From Promethearchaeota archaeon (GTDB lineage: Archaea; Asgardarchaeota; Lokiarchaeia; Sigynarchaeales; SOKP01), in NCBI GenBank assembly GCA_019057775.1, contig JAHLWT010000260.1, forward strand, positions 6,915 through 70,914: a stretch of 64,000 nt of DNA, written 5' to 3'. Both the position numbers and the translations under genes were made by a program. Position 1 is the first letter of the stretch; each line of letters begins with the position of its first letter. A model generated the notes under the pieces. The model was not told the DNA's origin. It made no database searches and was given only the letters and a program-made list of their open reading frames with translations. Of this stretch, positions 38,081 to 49,300 are shown in pieces.

Positions 38081-39532
38081 TTATTTTTTTAGATTTTCCC
38101 TTTGCTTTCGGTATTCCAATATATCATCAGAATATAATTTAAAAAACCATTCAATTTGATTTTGGAAAAAAAACCTCTCACGTAACACATCGTAGTGAGA
38201 TTTATCTTTTAAACTCGTTAACTTTGCAATATCTTCTGATTTCATCTTACCTTTATCGATTAATTCCATTCGGCACCTAAACTGATCGATCAAATCTATT
38301 GGTCTTAAGATGATTATTATTGCTTTTTCAATTTCATTTATTAAATCTTGAAGTTTTGCTTCTTGAAAGTCGGAATGATCTTTTATTTCATTTAAAAATT
38401 GTGTTATTCTCTTTACTATTAAGTCTTTTTTAAAATAATTAATAAATTCATCTGGTTTTAAGACTTCTGATAGAAAATCCATGATTCTCGTAATTTTTTT
38501 GGTTTTGATGTGTTTTCTTGCCATTTCCATTCTAAGCTTTACTAGAAATTGCCGTTTTAAGAATTCTTTATACTTTACGATTATCGCTTCATTCTCTTTT
38601 CGGTCACTACATATTTCAATCACCTCACCTCTGGGTGTTGAATATGTAAAACCGTGCCCTTGAGGTCCTAATCCTCCCAGTAATACCATTGATAAATTGT
38701 AAAAATTGTAGTGATCCCTACTTGTAAGTATGTTATCTATATTTTTCTCAATATTATTCAATGAGACTATATGGGTTCTTTTCCTAAAATTGAATTCTAT
38801 TAAGTTGAGATCATTGTCAATTATTCTATTTTCCGTACTATTCCCATACTCTCGAAACCTATTGATATATTCTTCTACAGTTCCTAATTTCTCAACTCTT
38901 AGACCATACATAGGGTAAGAATCTATAATTCTAAGGAGATCCTCTTTATTGTAAAAAATTCTAACGTACTCTTCTGATGCTTCAGGGGAATGAAGCCAAT
39001 GTAAAAATAACCTAAAGATATTTTCTATCATTGAACTAAATGTGTAATATATTAAAGAATTCGTTACTTTTTTGAATATATCGTGTAAATTCGTGATTAA
39101 CAACTTATTACTTTTAATTTTTTCAATAAGTTCTAAATCTTCTCTAGAAAATTCTCTTTCAAGTAACCCAGTGTCGTTAAAAAATCTAATAACCTCAAAA
39201 ATTTCTCCTATTTGACCTGATGTAATCCCGTTTAAATGGATTTTAGAGAGGAATTCAAACCGTTTGGGAATTTTATGAATATCGATATGTATATCTAATT
39301 TATAGGAATAATCAATTAACTTCTTAAAATTTTCAAGTTGTCCTCTTTCAAGAAATAAATTTAGTTGTCTGTAATAATTTTTTTCAATTTTATTTCTATT
39401 TTTTTTATTGGAATCAAGTTCTGATAAGTATACATAATTATCATCCATGAGAAGAAGAATTGACTTTTCCAGTTTGATGAAATCTCCTGATTTTAAAGAT
39501 TCAACTATTTTTTCGATTACTGTAAAAGACAT
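38081..39532 (-). CDS. hypothetical protein, mainly helical (483 aa)
   Basis: I do not recognise this family. It is soluble, rich in Lys, Glu, Ile and Leu, and almost entirely helical, with amphipathic segments through 1-180 and 330-483. The only non-helical part is about 280-310, where GGLGPQGHGFTYSTPRGEV looks like a small Gly-rich beta element. There is no catalytic motif I can name. It lies convergent with the SDR gene (20-base gap) and upstream of a PAS kinase. It may be an Asgard-specific protein. Confidence 0.6.
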   Translation of the reverse strand: MSFTVIEKIVESLKSGDFIKLEKSILLLMDDNYVYLSELDSNKKNRNKIEKNYYRQLNLFLERGQLENFKKLIDYSYKLDIHIDIHKIPKRFEFLSKIHLNGITSGQIGEIFEVIRFFNDTGLLEREFSREDLELIEKIKSNKLLITNLHDIFKKVTNSLIYYTFSSMIENIFRLFLHWLHSPEASEEYVRIFYNKEDLLRIIDSYPMYGLRVEKLGTVEEYINRFREYGNSTENRIIDNDLNLIEFNFRKRTHIVSLNNIEKNIDNILTSRDHYNFYNLSMVLLGGLGPQGHGFTYSTPRGEVIEICSDRKENEAIIVKYKEFLKRQFLVKLRMEMARKHIKTKKITRIMDFLSEVLKPDEFINYFKKDLIVKRITQFLNEIKDHSDFQEAKLQDLINEIEKAIIIILRPIDLIDQFRCRMELIDKGKMKSEDIAKLTSLKDKSHYDVLRERFFFQNQIEWFFKLYSDDILEYRKQRENLKK

Positions 39533-39714
39533 ATTTCTCCAAATTATAAAAAAAAATTGATATTAATATTATTTTACAAAGTGAATTTTATAAAGTTAAG
39601 TTGGTGAATATTTATATAGATTTAAGAAAAATCCTAATAAAAAATGACCCAATCAAAAATATAACTTATTTAATTAAAAAAACAAAAATTGATTGTGAAA
39701 AATAATTTCAATGA

Positions 39715-41592
39715 CTAGGTTAAATCTCCTTTAATAATTGGCAGCGTAAAATAAAATGTAGAACCTCTATTTCTTCCCTCTGATTCTACACCGATTTCAC
39801 CGCCATGTAGTTCTATTATTTTTTTTGAAATATATAATCCCAGACCAGAACCATCAGATATAATATCTAATCCTTGTCCGTATCTTTCGATTTTTCCGAA
39901 TTGTGTAAATAAATTTTCTTTTTCTTGCGAGGTTATTCCAATCCCATTATCTTTAATTGAAATTTTAATGGATTGATTATTGATTTCTGATTTAATTTCA
40001 ATAGTACCCTCAGGAGGGGTATATTTGATGGCATTATTTATTAAATTACTTATAACTTGATGAACCTGTTCTTGTTCAAAGTTCGTTGTTAATTTATCGT
40101 GAATTTTTAGATTAATTGAATGGTTTCTCAATTTCATTAATCCTTGCGATTCCCTAATACTCAATTTTATTAAGAAGGATAAATCCCCTTCTGTTTTTTT
40201 TAATTGAGTTGCGCCTGGTTCTAATTCTGATGTTTTTAGAATATCCTGTATAAGATTTTCAAGTCTTTCACATCCAAGTTTAATTTCATGAACCGTAGCT
40301 AAAACATAATCATCAAGTTTTTCCTTGTGAACACTTAATAATAGATCAGTGAATCCTTTTATCGAAACTAAAGGAGTTTTTAATTCATGTGATGTTCTTC
40401 TCAGCAACTCTGATTTTAAGCTATTTAGCTTTATTAATTCCTTTTCAGCTTCTTTTTTTTCTGTGATATCCATAATCGTAATCAACTCTACACGGTTTCC
40501 CATATAAATAATAGGCCTTGAGAATTGATCGATCCACTTTAATTTATTTGATTTCGTGAAAACTCTATAAGAATAATAGGGTTTGATATTGGGATCGTCC
40601 GCTTGTAGTTTCTTGCGATAATTTCTTAAATATTGTAAATCGTCAGGATGAATTATTTTTAATAGATCATCTTTTACCCAATTATCTATTTCTTCAATTG
40701 AGTATTCAAAAATTTGAAGTAAGGCATTATTCACATACTCAACTTTCTCATTTTGAATTATTAAAATACCCATAAACGCTTGATCAGCTATAGTTCTAAA
40801 ATTTTCTTCAGATTCTTGAATTTTTTGTTCTGCTAATTTCATCTCATTTATATTTCTTGATACGCACAGGAGTTTATCTTCCCCATTATCATCGGTAAAT
40901 GTCTTACCTGTAACTTCAAACCATAAATAATTCCCTTGCTGATGCTTTAACCTGAATTGATAATAATAGCTTCCTTTTTCTAATCCGTCTTTTATAGAAT
41001 TTCCAGCAATTTCTCTATCATCTTCATGAACCATCGTATCTCTAAAAGATTTGTCTATAAAATTCTCAATATTATAACCTAAAACCCTTGAATGGGTTTC
41101 TGCATTGAGATATTCTATTTTTTCATCTTCATTATAAACTGCAATTAAATCATCTGTATTTTCTGAAATTAATCGATATTTTTCTTCTGATTCTTTTAAT
41201 TTCTGTGCAGCAATTTTCTGTTCAGAAATATCCCTTATAACATGAACTGCTCCGTTTATTTTTCCTTCATCATCAAAGACAGGATCTGCTGAAATTTCGA
41301 CCAATCTTCCGTTCATTTTTTGTACACTAACCTCTTTATGACCAGATTCATGCATCCTCTTTACAGGACACCAATCAACTTGTTCAGAGGTACCATGTAC
41401 TAAGTCCCAGCAAGAGTGACCTATAACATCTTTATATTTTGACTTCCCTAAAATATCAAGAGTTGCTTTATTACATTGAATAATTTTGTTATCTAAATCA
41501 ATGAGAGTAATGGATACACTGATAGCATCAAGAATTGTATACCATAGTTTAGTACCTTCAGTAATTTGTTTACCTTTAATAGATTCTTTCAA
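39715..41592 (-). CDS. three-PAS sensor histidine kinase
   Basis: A 625-residue soluble kinase: PAS about 15-130 with a two-Cys segment (HSCWDLVHGT...VDWCP), PAS about 145-255, PAS about 265-380, HisKA (SHELKTPLVSIKGF, about 395-460) and HATPase (NAIKYTPP; GSGLGLYISK). The first PAS resembles archaeal PAS domains with a conserved C...hg...C motif that may sense redox or bind a cofactor. The phosphoacceptor His is present. HisKA and HATPase are close to those of the kinases at 31412 and 46334, so the three are paralogues. No partner receiver nearby. Confidence 0.9.
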   Translation of the reverse strand: MKESIKGKQITEGTKLWYTILDAISVSITLIDLDNKIIQCNKATLDILGKSKYKDVIGHSCWDLVHGTSEQVDWCPVKRMHESGHKEVSVQKMNGRLVEISADPVFDDEGKINGAVHVIRDISEQKIAAQKLKESEEKYRLISENTDDLIAVYNEDEKIEYLNAETHSRVLGYNIENFIDKSFRDTMVHEDDREIAGNSIKDGLEKGSYYYQFRLKHQQGNYLWFEVTGKTFTDDNGEDKLLCVSRNINEMKLAEQKIQESEENFRTIADQAFMGILIIQNEKVEYVNNALLQIFEYSIEEIDNWVKDDLLKIIHPDDLQYLRNYRKKLQADDPNIKPYYSYRVFTKSNKLKWIDQFSRPIIYMGNRVELITIMDITEKKEAEKELIKLNSLKSELLRRTSHELKTPLVSIKGFTDLLLSVHKEKLDDYVLATVHEIKLGCERLENLIQDILKTSELEPGATQLKKTEGDLSFLIKLSIRESQGLMKLRNHSINLKIHDKLTTNFEQEQVHQVISNLINNAIKYTPPEGTIEIKSEINNQSIKISIKDNGIGITSQEKENLFTQFGKIERYGQGLDIISDGSGLGLYISKKIIELHGGEIGVESEGRNRGSTFYFTLPIIKGDLT

Positions 41593-42050
41593 GATATAAT
41601 AAACCCTATTTTCAAAAATAGTTACTTTTATTAAATGATAAAAACCTTAAAAATAAAAATTAGGAATTGTATTTAATCATTTTCACTTTATTTTAAAATA
41701 ATATTACCAAGTAATATATTCGATTCTACAACTCGTCTTGGGTGTTTTATTGTACCCTCCCCTAAGAAGATTTTAATATTATGAAATGTAATAATTCTTG
41801 AGCAATGATTACAAATATAACTGCAGCAGTGAAATTTACAAGGGAAAAATTGCCCCTAGTTGATTTACTCTCCGTTTTATTGTTATTATTATGAGTGAAA
41901 CAAATCCAGAACTCTTTTTCTTTTAAAGTTTCCACGGGTTTGTTTGCTTGGCTGGCAGTTTTAACTGAAAAAGATTATTGATACTTTTTTTACTCAAAGA
42001 ATAATCAGAATAGATGAAATTGAATAAAAAACCAAAATAGTGTTAAATGA
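41593..42050. other. 458-base gap upstream of leuS
   Basis: The gap separates a divergent kinase from leuS. A 29-codon frame at 41805-41894 (starts MITNITAAVKFTREKL) is open but ends in a run of Leu codons and I do not accept it as a gene. No T-box or other known riboswitch fold is visible. The leuS promoter should lie near 41960-42010. Confidence 0.4.
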
Positions 42051-44945
42051 ATGTACAATCCTAAATTAATTGAGAAGAAATGGCAGGATAAATGGGCTGA
42101 TTCTAAGATTTTTGAAGCAGATCCAGATCTGGATAAAGATAAGATATTTATAACTATACCCTATCCATATCCTTCTGGACCGCTACATATAGGACATGGG
42201 AGAAGTTATGTAAACGGAGATATCTTTACTAGGTATTATCGGGCAAAGGGTTATAATGTTCTGTTACCAATGGCATTTCATATAACAGGAACTCCAGTTT
42301 TAGCAATATCTTCGTCTATTAAGCGAAATGATCGAGAAACAATTGAGAGGATGAAAGAGTACGTATCTTTACATACAGCAGATAGAAAAACCGTAGATAA
42401 TATCATTCAGAGTTTTAAAGATCCTTGGAATGTTGTTAAATATTTTTCAGATAAGATTAAAGTAGACTTTAAGTCGATCGGAATGAGTATAGATTGGAGG
42501 AGAGAGTTTACCACGGGGGATAAGGAATATAATAAGTTCATCGAGTGGCAGTATCATCATCTAAAAGAAATGGGATATATTGAAAAAGGAGAATATCCGA
42601 TTCTATATTGCCCTCAAGATCAAAATGCAGTAGGAGAAGATGACATTTCAAGTGGAGATGAATTGGATTTAAGTATTAATGAATTTGTTTGTATTAAATT
42701 CCCCTACAAAGATGGTTATTTAGTAGCCTCCACATTACGGCCAGAGACAATTTATGGAATTACTAATATGTGGATAAATCCAGAAGGGGATTATGTAAAA
42801 GTTGTAATTAATGAAGAATTTTGGTATATCTCTGAAGAAGCTATATTTTTATTAGAAAACCAAAATAAAGATTTAAAAATTGTCGAAAAATTTAAAGGAA
42901 AACGCCTGATTGGTAAGAAAGCCTACGATGTTTATAGAATTAAAAAAATTCCAATCTTACCAGGCAGTTTTGTTGATACGTCCACAGCTACAGGTGTTGT
43001 TTATTCTGTTCCTGGTCATGCGCCATATGACTATATAGCATTAATTGATTTGCAAAAAGACACTAAACTAATAGAGAAATTTGATTTAAACCAAAGAGAT
43101 ATTGAATTAATAATTCCAATTCCAATAATTGATTTAAAGGGAGTAATGGAATACCCTGCGAAATATTACTGTGATAAATATCAGGTCAGGACACAAAAAG
43201 ATAAAGAAAAACTTGATAAAGCTACAAGTGAAAATTACAAGGAGGAATTTTATAGTGGGATTCTAAATGAAAGATGTGGAAAATACCAAGGAATGGTTGT
43301 TAGTGAAGCAGCACAAAAAGTGACTCTGGACTTGATTAAGGAGAACCTGGCTGATAAATTATATATTCCTGTTTCCAAAAATCTAAAATGCAAATGTGGA
43401 GCTAAAGTCATTGTTTCTATCTTAAAAGATCAATGGTTCCTCAATTTCAATGCAGGAAATTGGAAGGATAAGGCAAATAAATGTTTGGATAATATGGAAA
43501 TAATACCTCGTAAATATCGATTAACCTTCGAAAATGTTTTTAATTGGCTTGAGAAGCGTCCCTGCGCAAGAAAGAGAGGATTGGGTACAAAATTACCTTT
43601 TAATAAAGATTGGATAATAGAATCTCTTAGTGATTCAACAATATATATGGCTTTTTATACTATAATTCATAAAATTAAAGAATATAATATACATCCTGAA
43701 CAGTTAAGCTTAGAATTTTTCGATTACGTGTTTCTTGGAAAGGGTGATATCAATAAAATATCAAATCAAACCAATCTTGATAAATCTATTTTAGAGAATA
43801 TTCAGGAAGAGTTTTTTTACTGGTATCCTGTTGATCATAGGCACACAGCTATAATGCATATTTCAAATCATTTAAGTTTCTTTATATTTCATCATGTCGC
43901 GATATTTCCTGAAAAGCATTGGCCAAAGAAAATTTCTTTAATAGAACCCCTCATAAGAGAAGGGCAAAAAATGGGGAAATCTAAAGGAAACATAATTTCA
44001 TTAGCAGATATACAAGTAAAATATTCATCTGATTTATTTCGGTTCTATATTTCTCATAGTGCTGATCTTGGCGTTACACTAGATTGGAGAGAAAAAAAGA
44101 TCCAAATTCTAAAAGGGCATATATTAAGATTTTATAAGTTTGTCTCCAATCATATTAAAAACTTGAATGGCGGTAAGGGTGACCACAAGAATCTTCAAGA
44201 CACATATTCAAAATTAGTTTTATCACGCCTCTTTAAGAACATAAGTATTGCAAGAGAAGCACTTGATCAACTTAATCTCAGAAAATATTTACAGATATCC
44301 TTCTATGAAATTTCAAATTTACTTCAAGAATTCTTCCGAATATCAAATTTTGAAAAAGATAAATATGAAATTGCTAAATTAATTTTTCCCTCGTGGTTCC
44401 AAATGCTCTCATTTACCATGCCTCATTTATGTGAAGAAATGTGGGAGCAATTAGGAAATGATGAACTTCTTTCAAGTCTACCTTTACTAGTGATTAACAG
44501 CGAATTTGTACGAGACGATCTAGATGAGGGTTTTGAATACATAACAAATGTTGTTGAAGATATATTGAATATTAAGAAGATAATTAAATTTACTGGATCT
44601 AATAATATCTATATTTATACAGCTCCTAGATGGAAATATGATGTTCAAAATGTAGTATATTTAAAAAAAGGAAATTTCAAAGCCATCATGGATGAGTTAA
44701 AAGACAACAAAATTATCATTAAGAATAAACAGTTACTCCCATATATTAAATTTCAAATTAAAGAGAGAATTTGGGAAAGGCATTTATCACAACTAGATGA
44801 GTCTAATCTGTTACATGAATATAAGGTTTATATTGAAACAAGAGTTTCTGATAAAATAGTTATTAATTCCGAATTTGATCCTCAACAAAAATCACTCAAA
44901 ACACTACCTTTAAAACCAGCAATATATATTGAAACGAATAGCTAA
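42051..44945 (+). CDS. leuS: leucyl-tRNA synthetase (archaeal type)
   Basis: A 964-residue class I aminoacyl-tRNA synthetase that charges tRNA-Leu with leucine. The HIGH motif is PLHIGHGRS (46-49) and the KMSKS equivalent is MGKSKGN (about 641-647). The CP1 editing domain lies between, with the specificity segment STLRPETIYG (about 226-235) and its Thr-rich editing pocket. A Cys pair (KCKCGAK, about 445) and the archaeal C-terminal tail are present. Length matches archaeal LeuRS. ATG at 42051. It converges with the Roadblock-GTPase (gap 9 bases). Confidence 0.95.
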   Translation: MYNPKLIEKKWQDKWADSKIFEADPDLDKDKIFITIPYPYPSGPLHIGHGRSYVNGDIFTRYYRAKGYNVLLPMAFHITGTPVLAISSSIKRNDRETIERMKEYVSLHTADRKTVDNIIQSFKDPWNVVKYFSDKIKVDFKSIGMSIDWRREFTTGDKEYNKFIEWQYHHLKEMGYIEKGEYPILYCPQDQNAVGEDDISSGDELDLSINEFVCIKFPYKDGYLVASTLRPETIYGITNMWINPEGDYVKVVINEEFWYISEEAIFLLENQNKDLKIVEKFKGKRLIGKKAYDVYRIKKIPILPGSFVDTSTATGVVYSVPGHAPYDYIALIDLQKDTKLIEKFDLNQRDIELIIPIPIIDLKGVMEYPAKYYCDKYQVRTQKDKEKLDKATSENYKEEFYSGILNERCGKYQGMVVSEAAQKVTLDLIKENLADKLYIPVSKNLKCKCGAKVIVSILKDQWFLNFNAGNWKDKANKCLDNMEIIPRKYRLTFENVFNWLEKRPCARKRGLGTKLPFNKDWIIESLSDSTIYMAFYTIIHKIKEYNIHPEQLSLEFFDYVFLGKGDINKISNQTNLDKSILENIQEEFFYWYPVDHRHTAIMHISNHLSFFIFHHVAIFPEKHWPKKISLIEPLIREGQKMGKSKGNIISLADIQVKYSSDLFRFYISHSADLGVTLDWREKKIQILKGHILRFYKFVSNHIKNLNGGKGDHKNLQDTYSKLVLSRLFKNISIAREALDQLNLRKYLQISFYEISNLLQEFFRISNFEKDKYEIAKLIFPSWFQMLSFTMPHLCEEMWEQLGNDELLSSLPLLVINSEFVRDDLDEGFEYITNVVEDILNIKKIIKFTGSNNIYIYTAPRWKYDVQNVVYLKKGNFKAIMDELKDNKIIIKNKQLLPYIKFQIKERIWERHLSQLDESNLLHEYKVYIETRVSDKIVINSEFDPQQKSLKTLPLKPAIYIETNS

Positions 44946-44954
44946 ATAGAAAAG

Positions 44955-46124
44955 TTATAATTTATTTTTTTCTATTACTTTTAAGATATCTAAATATTTA
45001 ACGATATTTTCCGTATCACTTTTTCCGACGCAGTAATCCAGCTGCTTAGTAAAATAATCATTTATTAATTTTATCTGAGCAGCAGAAATAATAAATTTAT
45101 AGTTCTCCTCAATAGCTTTGTTCTCTTTCGATTCCCTTACCTTTTCAACATTTTGATTAATGATTTGGAGTGCTATCCACTCAAAAACTTCACCGATGTT
45201 CTCGTTGTTTTTTACTGAAGTTTCCATATAATAGATATTTAACTCTTTTGCTAAATCCATACCCTCAGTTGTAGAAACTTCCCTGGAATTCTTTAAATCC
45301 ACTTTATTTCCCACAAGTATTAAGATTACGTTTGGATCTGCTACTCTAGTAATGATTTCATACCACTTTCCTACATGTTCGAAAGATTTTTTGTCAGTAA
45401 TATCAAATATAATAATTCCTGCACGGGTCTCTGTCATATAATCAGGCCAAAGACGCTGAAACTGATCTTGGCCCGCTAAGTCCCAGATAATAAATTTTAC
45501 TGATGTATTTAATTTTTCAAAATGACATTCCTTTTTTGAAATAAATGTTCCGATGGTTGCTTTGTAGTCCGCCTTAAAAACTCCATGAACATAGCGTTGA
45601 GCCATACTTGTCTTTCCAACACCACCGTCTCCAATTAAACTCAGTTTATACACGTAATCCGGAGAATGAGAAGTTTTCTGATAATAATCTAATTTTCGCT
45701 TTAATCTTTCTATTTCTGTATCTCTCCTAATCTTTGGGATTACAGGACTAACGGGTAATTCTCCATCCACAATACGTGCAACCTTATCTGCTGCTATAAA
45801 AGTATAAGGAAAAATATCATCAACAAATGCTCCTGGTTTAAGGATTGTAACTAAGACATACTCAGAACCAGATTCACAAAATATGAAACGATACTTATCA
45901 GTATCAAAAGTTCCAGCACCAAAAGTTCCAAGATCAAAATCTAAAGTTAACTTTTTAAGAATTACCTCAACCAATGAACTAAATGCACCGATAAACTTTT
46001 TTTCATCTGTTTTTTCACTATCTCTAGTGAATATGTCTACTACTAAACCATCCCGTCCTACAACTAGAACTGATACTAAGTTTTCGCCTACCTCTTGCAT
46101 ATACCATTTAAATAATGCTTGCAA
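44955..46124 (-). CDS. Roadblock/LC7-Ras-like GTPase fusion
   Basis: A 389-residue fusion. Residues about 1-125 form a Roadblock/LC7-like (or longin-like) domain (starts with a helix, then SVLVVGRDGLVVDIF). After a coiled linker, about 158-330 is a Ras/Rab-like GTPase: G1 GDGGVGKTS (165-173), G2 Thr in KATIGTF, G3 DLAGQ, G4 NKVD, G5 TSVKN. A helical tail of about 55 residues follows, with no prenylation Cys. Fusions of this type are an Asgard hallmark; Roadblock proteins often act as GTPase-activating partners, so this may be a self-regulating switch. No membrane anchor is visible. Confidence 0.93.
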   Translation of the reverse strand: MQALFKWYMQEVGENLVSVLVVGRDGLVVDIFTRDSEKTDEKKFIGAFSSLVEVILKKLTLDFDLGTFGAGTFDTDKYRFIFCESGSEYVLVTILKPGAFVDDIFPYTFIAADKVARIVDGELPVSPVIPKIRRDTEIERLKRKLDYYQKTSHSPDYVYKLSLIGDGGVGKTSMAQRYVHGVFKADYKATIGTFISKKECHFEKLNTSVKFIIWDLAGQDQFQRLWPDYMTETRAGIIIFDITDKKSFEHVGKWYEIITRVADPNVILILVGNKVDLKNSREVSTTEGMDLAKELNIYYMETSVKNNENIGEVFEWIALQIINQNVEKVRESKENKAIEENYKFIISAAQIKLINDYFTKQLDYCVGKSDTENIVKYLDILKVIEKNKL

Positions 46125-46333
46125 TTTCTCCTTATCTATATAAGCAATAATGAGGACCTTTGATAATTTTTATAATTTAATTTCTGAATTACTCATTTTC
46201 AAGGTATATAACATTAATAGAGTTTACCTATTTGAATTCTTTTAAAAGGAAAGAATCAAAAGAAATAAACACTAGTTTTTTGAAAATAAGCTAATTAAAG
46301 TATCATAAATTCAACATATAATCTACACTCTGT

Positions 46334-49300
46334 TTAATCAACCATTATTGGTAATGAGAAGTAAAATGTAGAACCTTTATCCTGGCCTTTAGATTCTGCC
46401 CAAATCTGGCCTCCATGCAACTCTATTATTCCTTTTGAAATATAAAGGCCTAAGCCTGATCCTTCAGAAACAACATCTAATCCCTTACCATATCGCTCAA
46501 TTTTACCAAATTTTTTGAAGATCTTATTTCGTTCTTCTTCTGAAAAACCAATGCCATTATCTTCAATTGAAATTATATATTGATTGTTTTCTATTTTGGA
46601 TCCTAGCTTGATTATACCTTGAGGAGGTGTATACTTTATAGCGTTACTTAATAGGTTAACTATCACTTCGTATATCCTTTCCTTTTCAAACATAGTAATC
46701 ATGTTATCATCAATATCGATCAAAACCTCATGTTTTCTGATATTGGCTAAGCCTTGTAAATCTTTCATACAAAACTTGATTAGGAACGATAAATCTTCTT
46801 TATATTTCTTTAGTTCAATAGATCCAGAATCTAATTTAGACGTCTCTAACAAGTCTTTTATTAAAGACTCTAACCTTACACATCCCTGACGTATCTCCCC
46901 TAGCATGGAGATAGTGTAAAAATCCAGGTGATCGTAGTGAACTTGCAATAATAAGTCAACATAACCCTTGATTGAAACGAGAGGCGTTTTTAACTCATGG
47001 GAAGTTCTGCTTAAAAGTTCAGACTTCAAATTACTTACTTCTTTTAATTCTTCTTCCACTTCTTTTTTTATTGTTATGTCTATCATTGAGATTAGGACAG
47101 CACGTTTGTCTAGAAATTTTATAGGTTTAGACATTACTTCAATCCACTTTAAATTTCCATTTTTAGTTGTTATTCTGCATTCATAGCTGATTATTGTAGC
47201 GTAATCGTCTTCATTACGCGCTATCGATTTTTCTATTATTTGTTCTAAATCATCAACATGGATTATTTTTAAGGTGTCTTCAGCCGTCCAATTATTAATT
47301 TCTTCTATAGGGTATTCGAGAATATTTGAAACCGCAGGTGATACAAACTTTATAAGCCCTTCCTGTTGTATTATTACACCTAAGGTTGATTGCTCTGCAA
47401 TAGTTCTAAACTTTTCTTCTGATTCCTTTAATTTCTGTTCTGCTATAATTCGATCAGTTATATCTAGAAGTGAGACAATCACTTTTGACCAACTATTTTC
47501 ATATCCAGGAATAATCACTGTTTTCATGTAAACATAAATTTTTTCACCCGTAAAGGTTTTAATGACAACTTCTGATTCGAACGTAGTATCGCCTTTTATT
47601 AAAGATCGTATTTCTCTCTTATTGGCTAAAAGTACCTCTGGAGGTATATCTTGGAAATTTTTTTTCTCTATCTGATGTTTCCTTACAATGAAATCATCCT
47701 TGTTTTGAGCCTTGTATAGCTCTAATGCTTTCTTATTTACTTCAACTAAATTGATCATAAATGAGAAATTTATTATTTCCTCAGGATTCTCATCTAAATA
47801 TTTTTCAAAATCAATTACTCCTGAAGCTTTTAAATTAATTAAATAGCTTTTTAGTTCAGAAAAATCTTGTTCAAATAAAGCAACTGGAGAATTTTCAAAT
47901 ATCTCTCGATATCTCTCTTCCGATTCTTTTAATTCTTGTTCTGCTTTCATGCGATCAGTGATATCAGCAGCCATTCCAATGATCCCTATTACATTTTTAT
48001 TACTATCAAATATAGGAATTTTACTTGTGCTAACCCATCTTTTTCCTTCACCTGTTTCATAAGGTTCTACTATATTCAATTTTGGCTTTCCACTTTTAGC
48101 AACTTCTAAATCATCATCCCAATATGCTTGAGCATCTTCTTTTGGAAATAATTCGAGCATATTTTTGCCTTTTAGATCATCTTTAGATGCATTCATAGAA
48201 TCCGCTAGGTATTTATTTACTTGAATATAATTATTTTCCAAATCTTTATAGAATATTACTGCCGGAGTATTATCTAAAATCAATTCCGACTCTAAGCTTA
48301 AATTTTTATATTTTTCTTCAGATTCTATTAAATTTTGTTCAGCATGCATTCGATCAGTAATATCAATTAAACTGATAAGGACCAAATCCTCTCCATCAAA
48401 TTTCAATGGGACGGTAGAAATAAGTAAATGTACATTATCTATGTCGCCACCTGGTAATAGATAGAGTGTAGCTTCTATATTAATGTGAGGGATTTTAGTT
48501 TTAAAGGTATCAAGAACAGTATTGCGAATTGTGCAATCTTGACAATCCTCACTAAAACCACATCCTCTAGGATCTTTGATTGAATATAAACATCGAAGAG
48601 CTTCACCTCCATGGATACCAAATACTTCCTCTTCTTTACGATCGGTAAACTTCAATGCGAACTTATTAATTTTTCTAATTCGTCGCTCATTATCTACTAG
48701 AAGTATTGCTATTGGGGTATAATTATAGATAGCAGCTAATTCAGCTTCACTCTGCTGAATTTTAATTTCAGCTAGTTTACGATCTGTGATGTCTTGAAAT
48801 GAGTTAATGTATGTTGTTTGATCTCCCATCTTTTGGGCAATAGAAGTAATTGAGCACCAGAAGATTGATCCATCTTTTCGCTTAAATTCCACCTCAAAAT
48901 CTTTTACTACCCCTCCTCTATCATGTAGTTCAATAAACCTTTCTCTATCGCTTGGATTATAGTATAAATCTACAACTGGGGTCCTTAAACATTCTTCTTT
49001 TGAATTGTATCCACTTATTTGGAATGCTTTTGAATTGCATTCAATAATTTTAGCTTCAGTAAAACCTTCGCCCTCTTTAAATACTTTCTTGAAAGCCTGG
49101 ATTATTTTTTCTTTATCATCTGGGTGAATTAAATCGAATACACTTTGATACATTAGATCATTATGTGAATACCCCATTACTTTCGTATGAGCTTCTTCAT
49201 TGATATATTCAACTTGTCCTTTATCATTTACAACAGTAATTATGTCATTAAGATTTTCTGCAAGAAGTCGATATTTTCCTTCAGATTTCCTTAATTTTTC

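Noticed and set aside
41805..41894. 29-codon frame upstream of leuS
   Set aside because: It ends in a run of Leu codons, has no clear start context, and is short enough to be chance.
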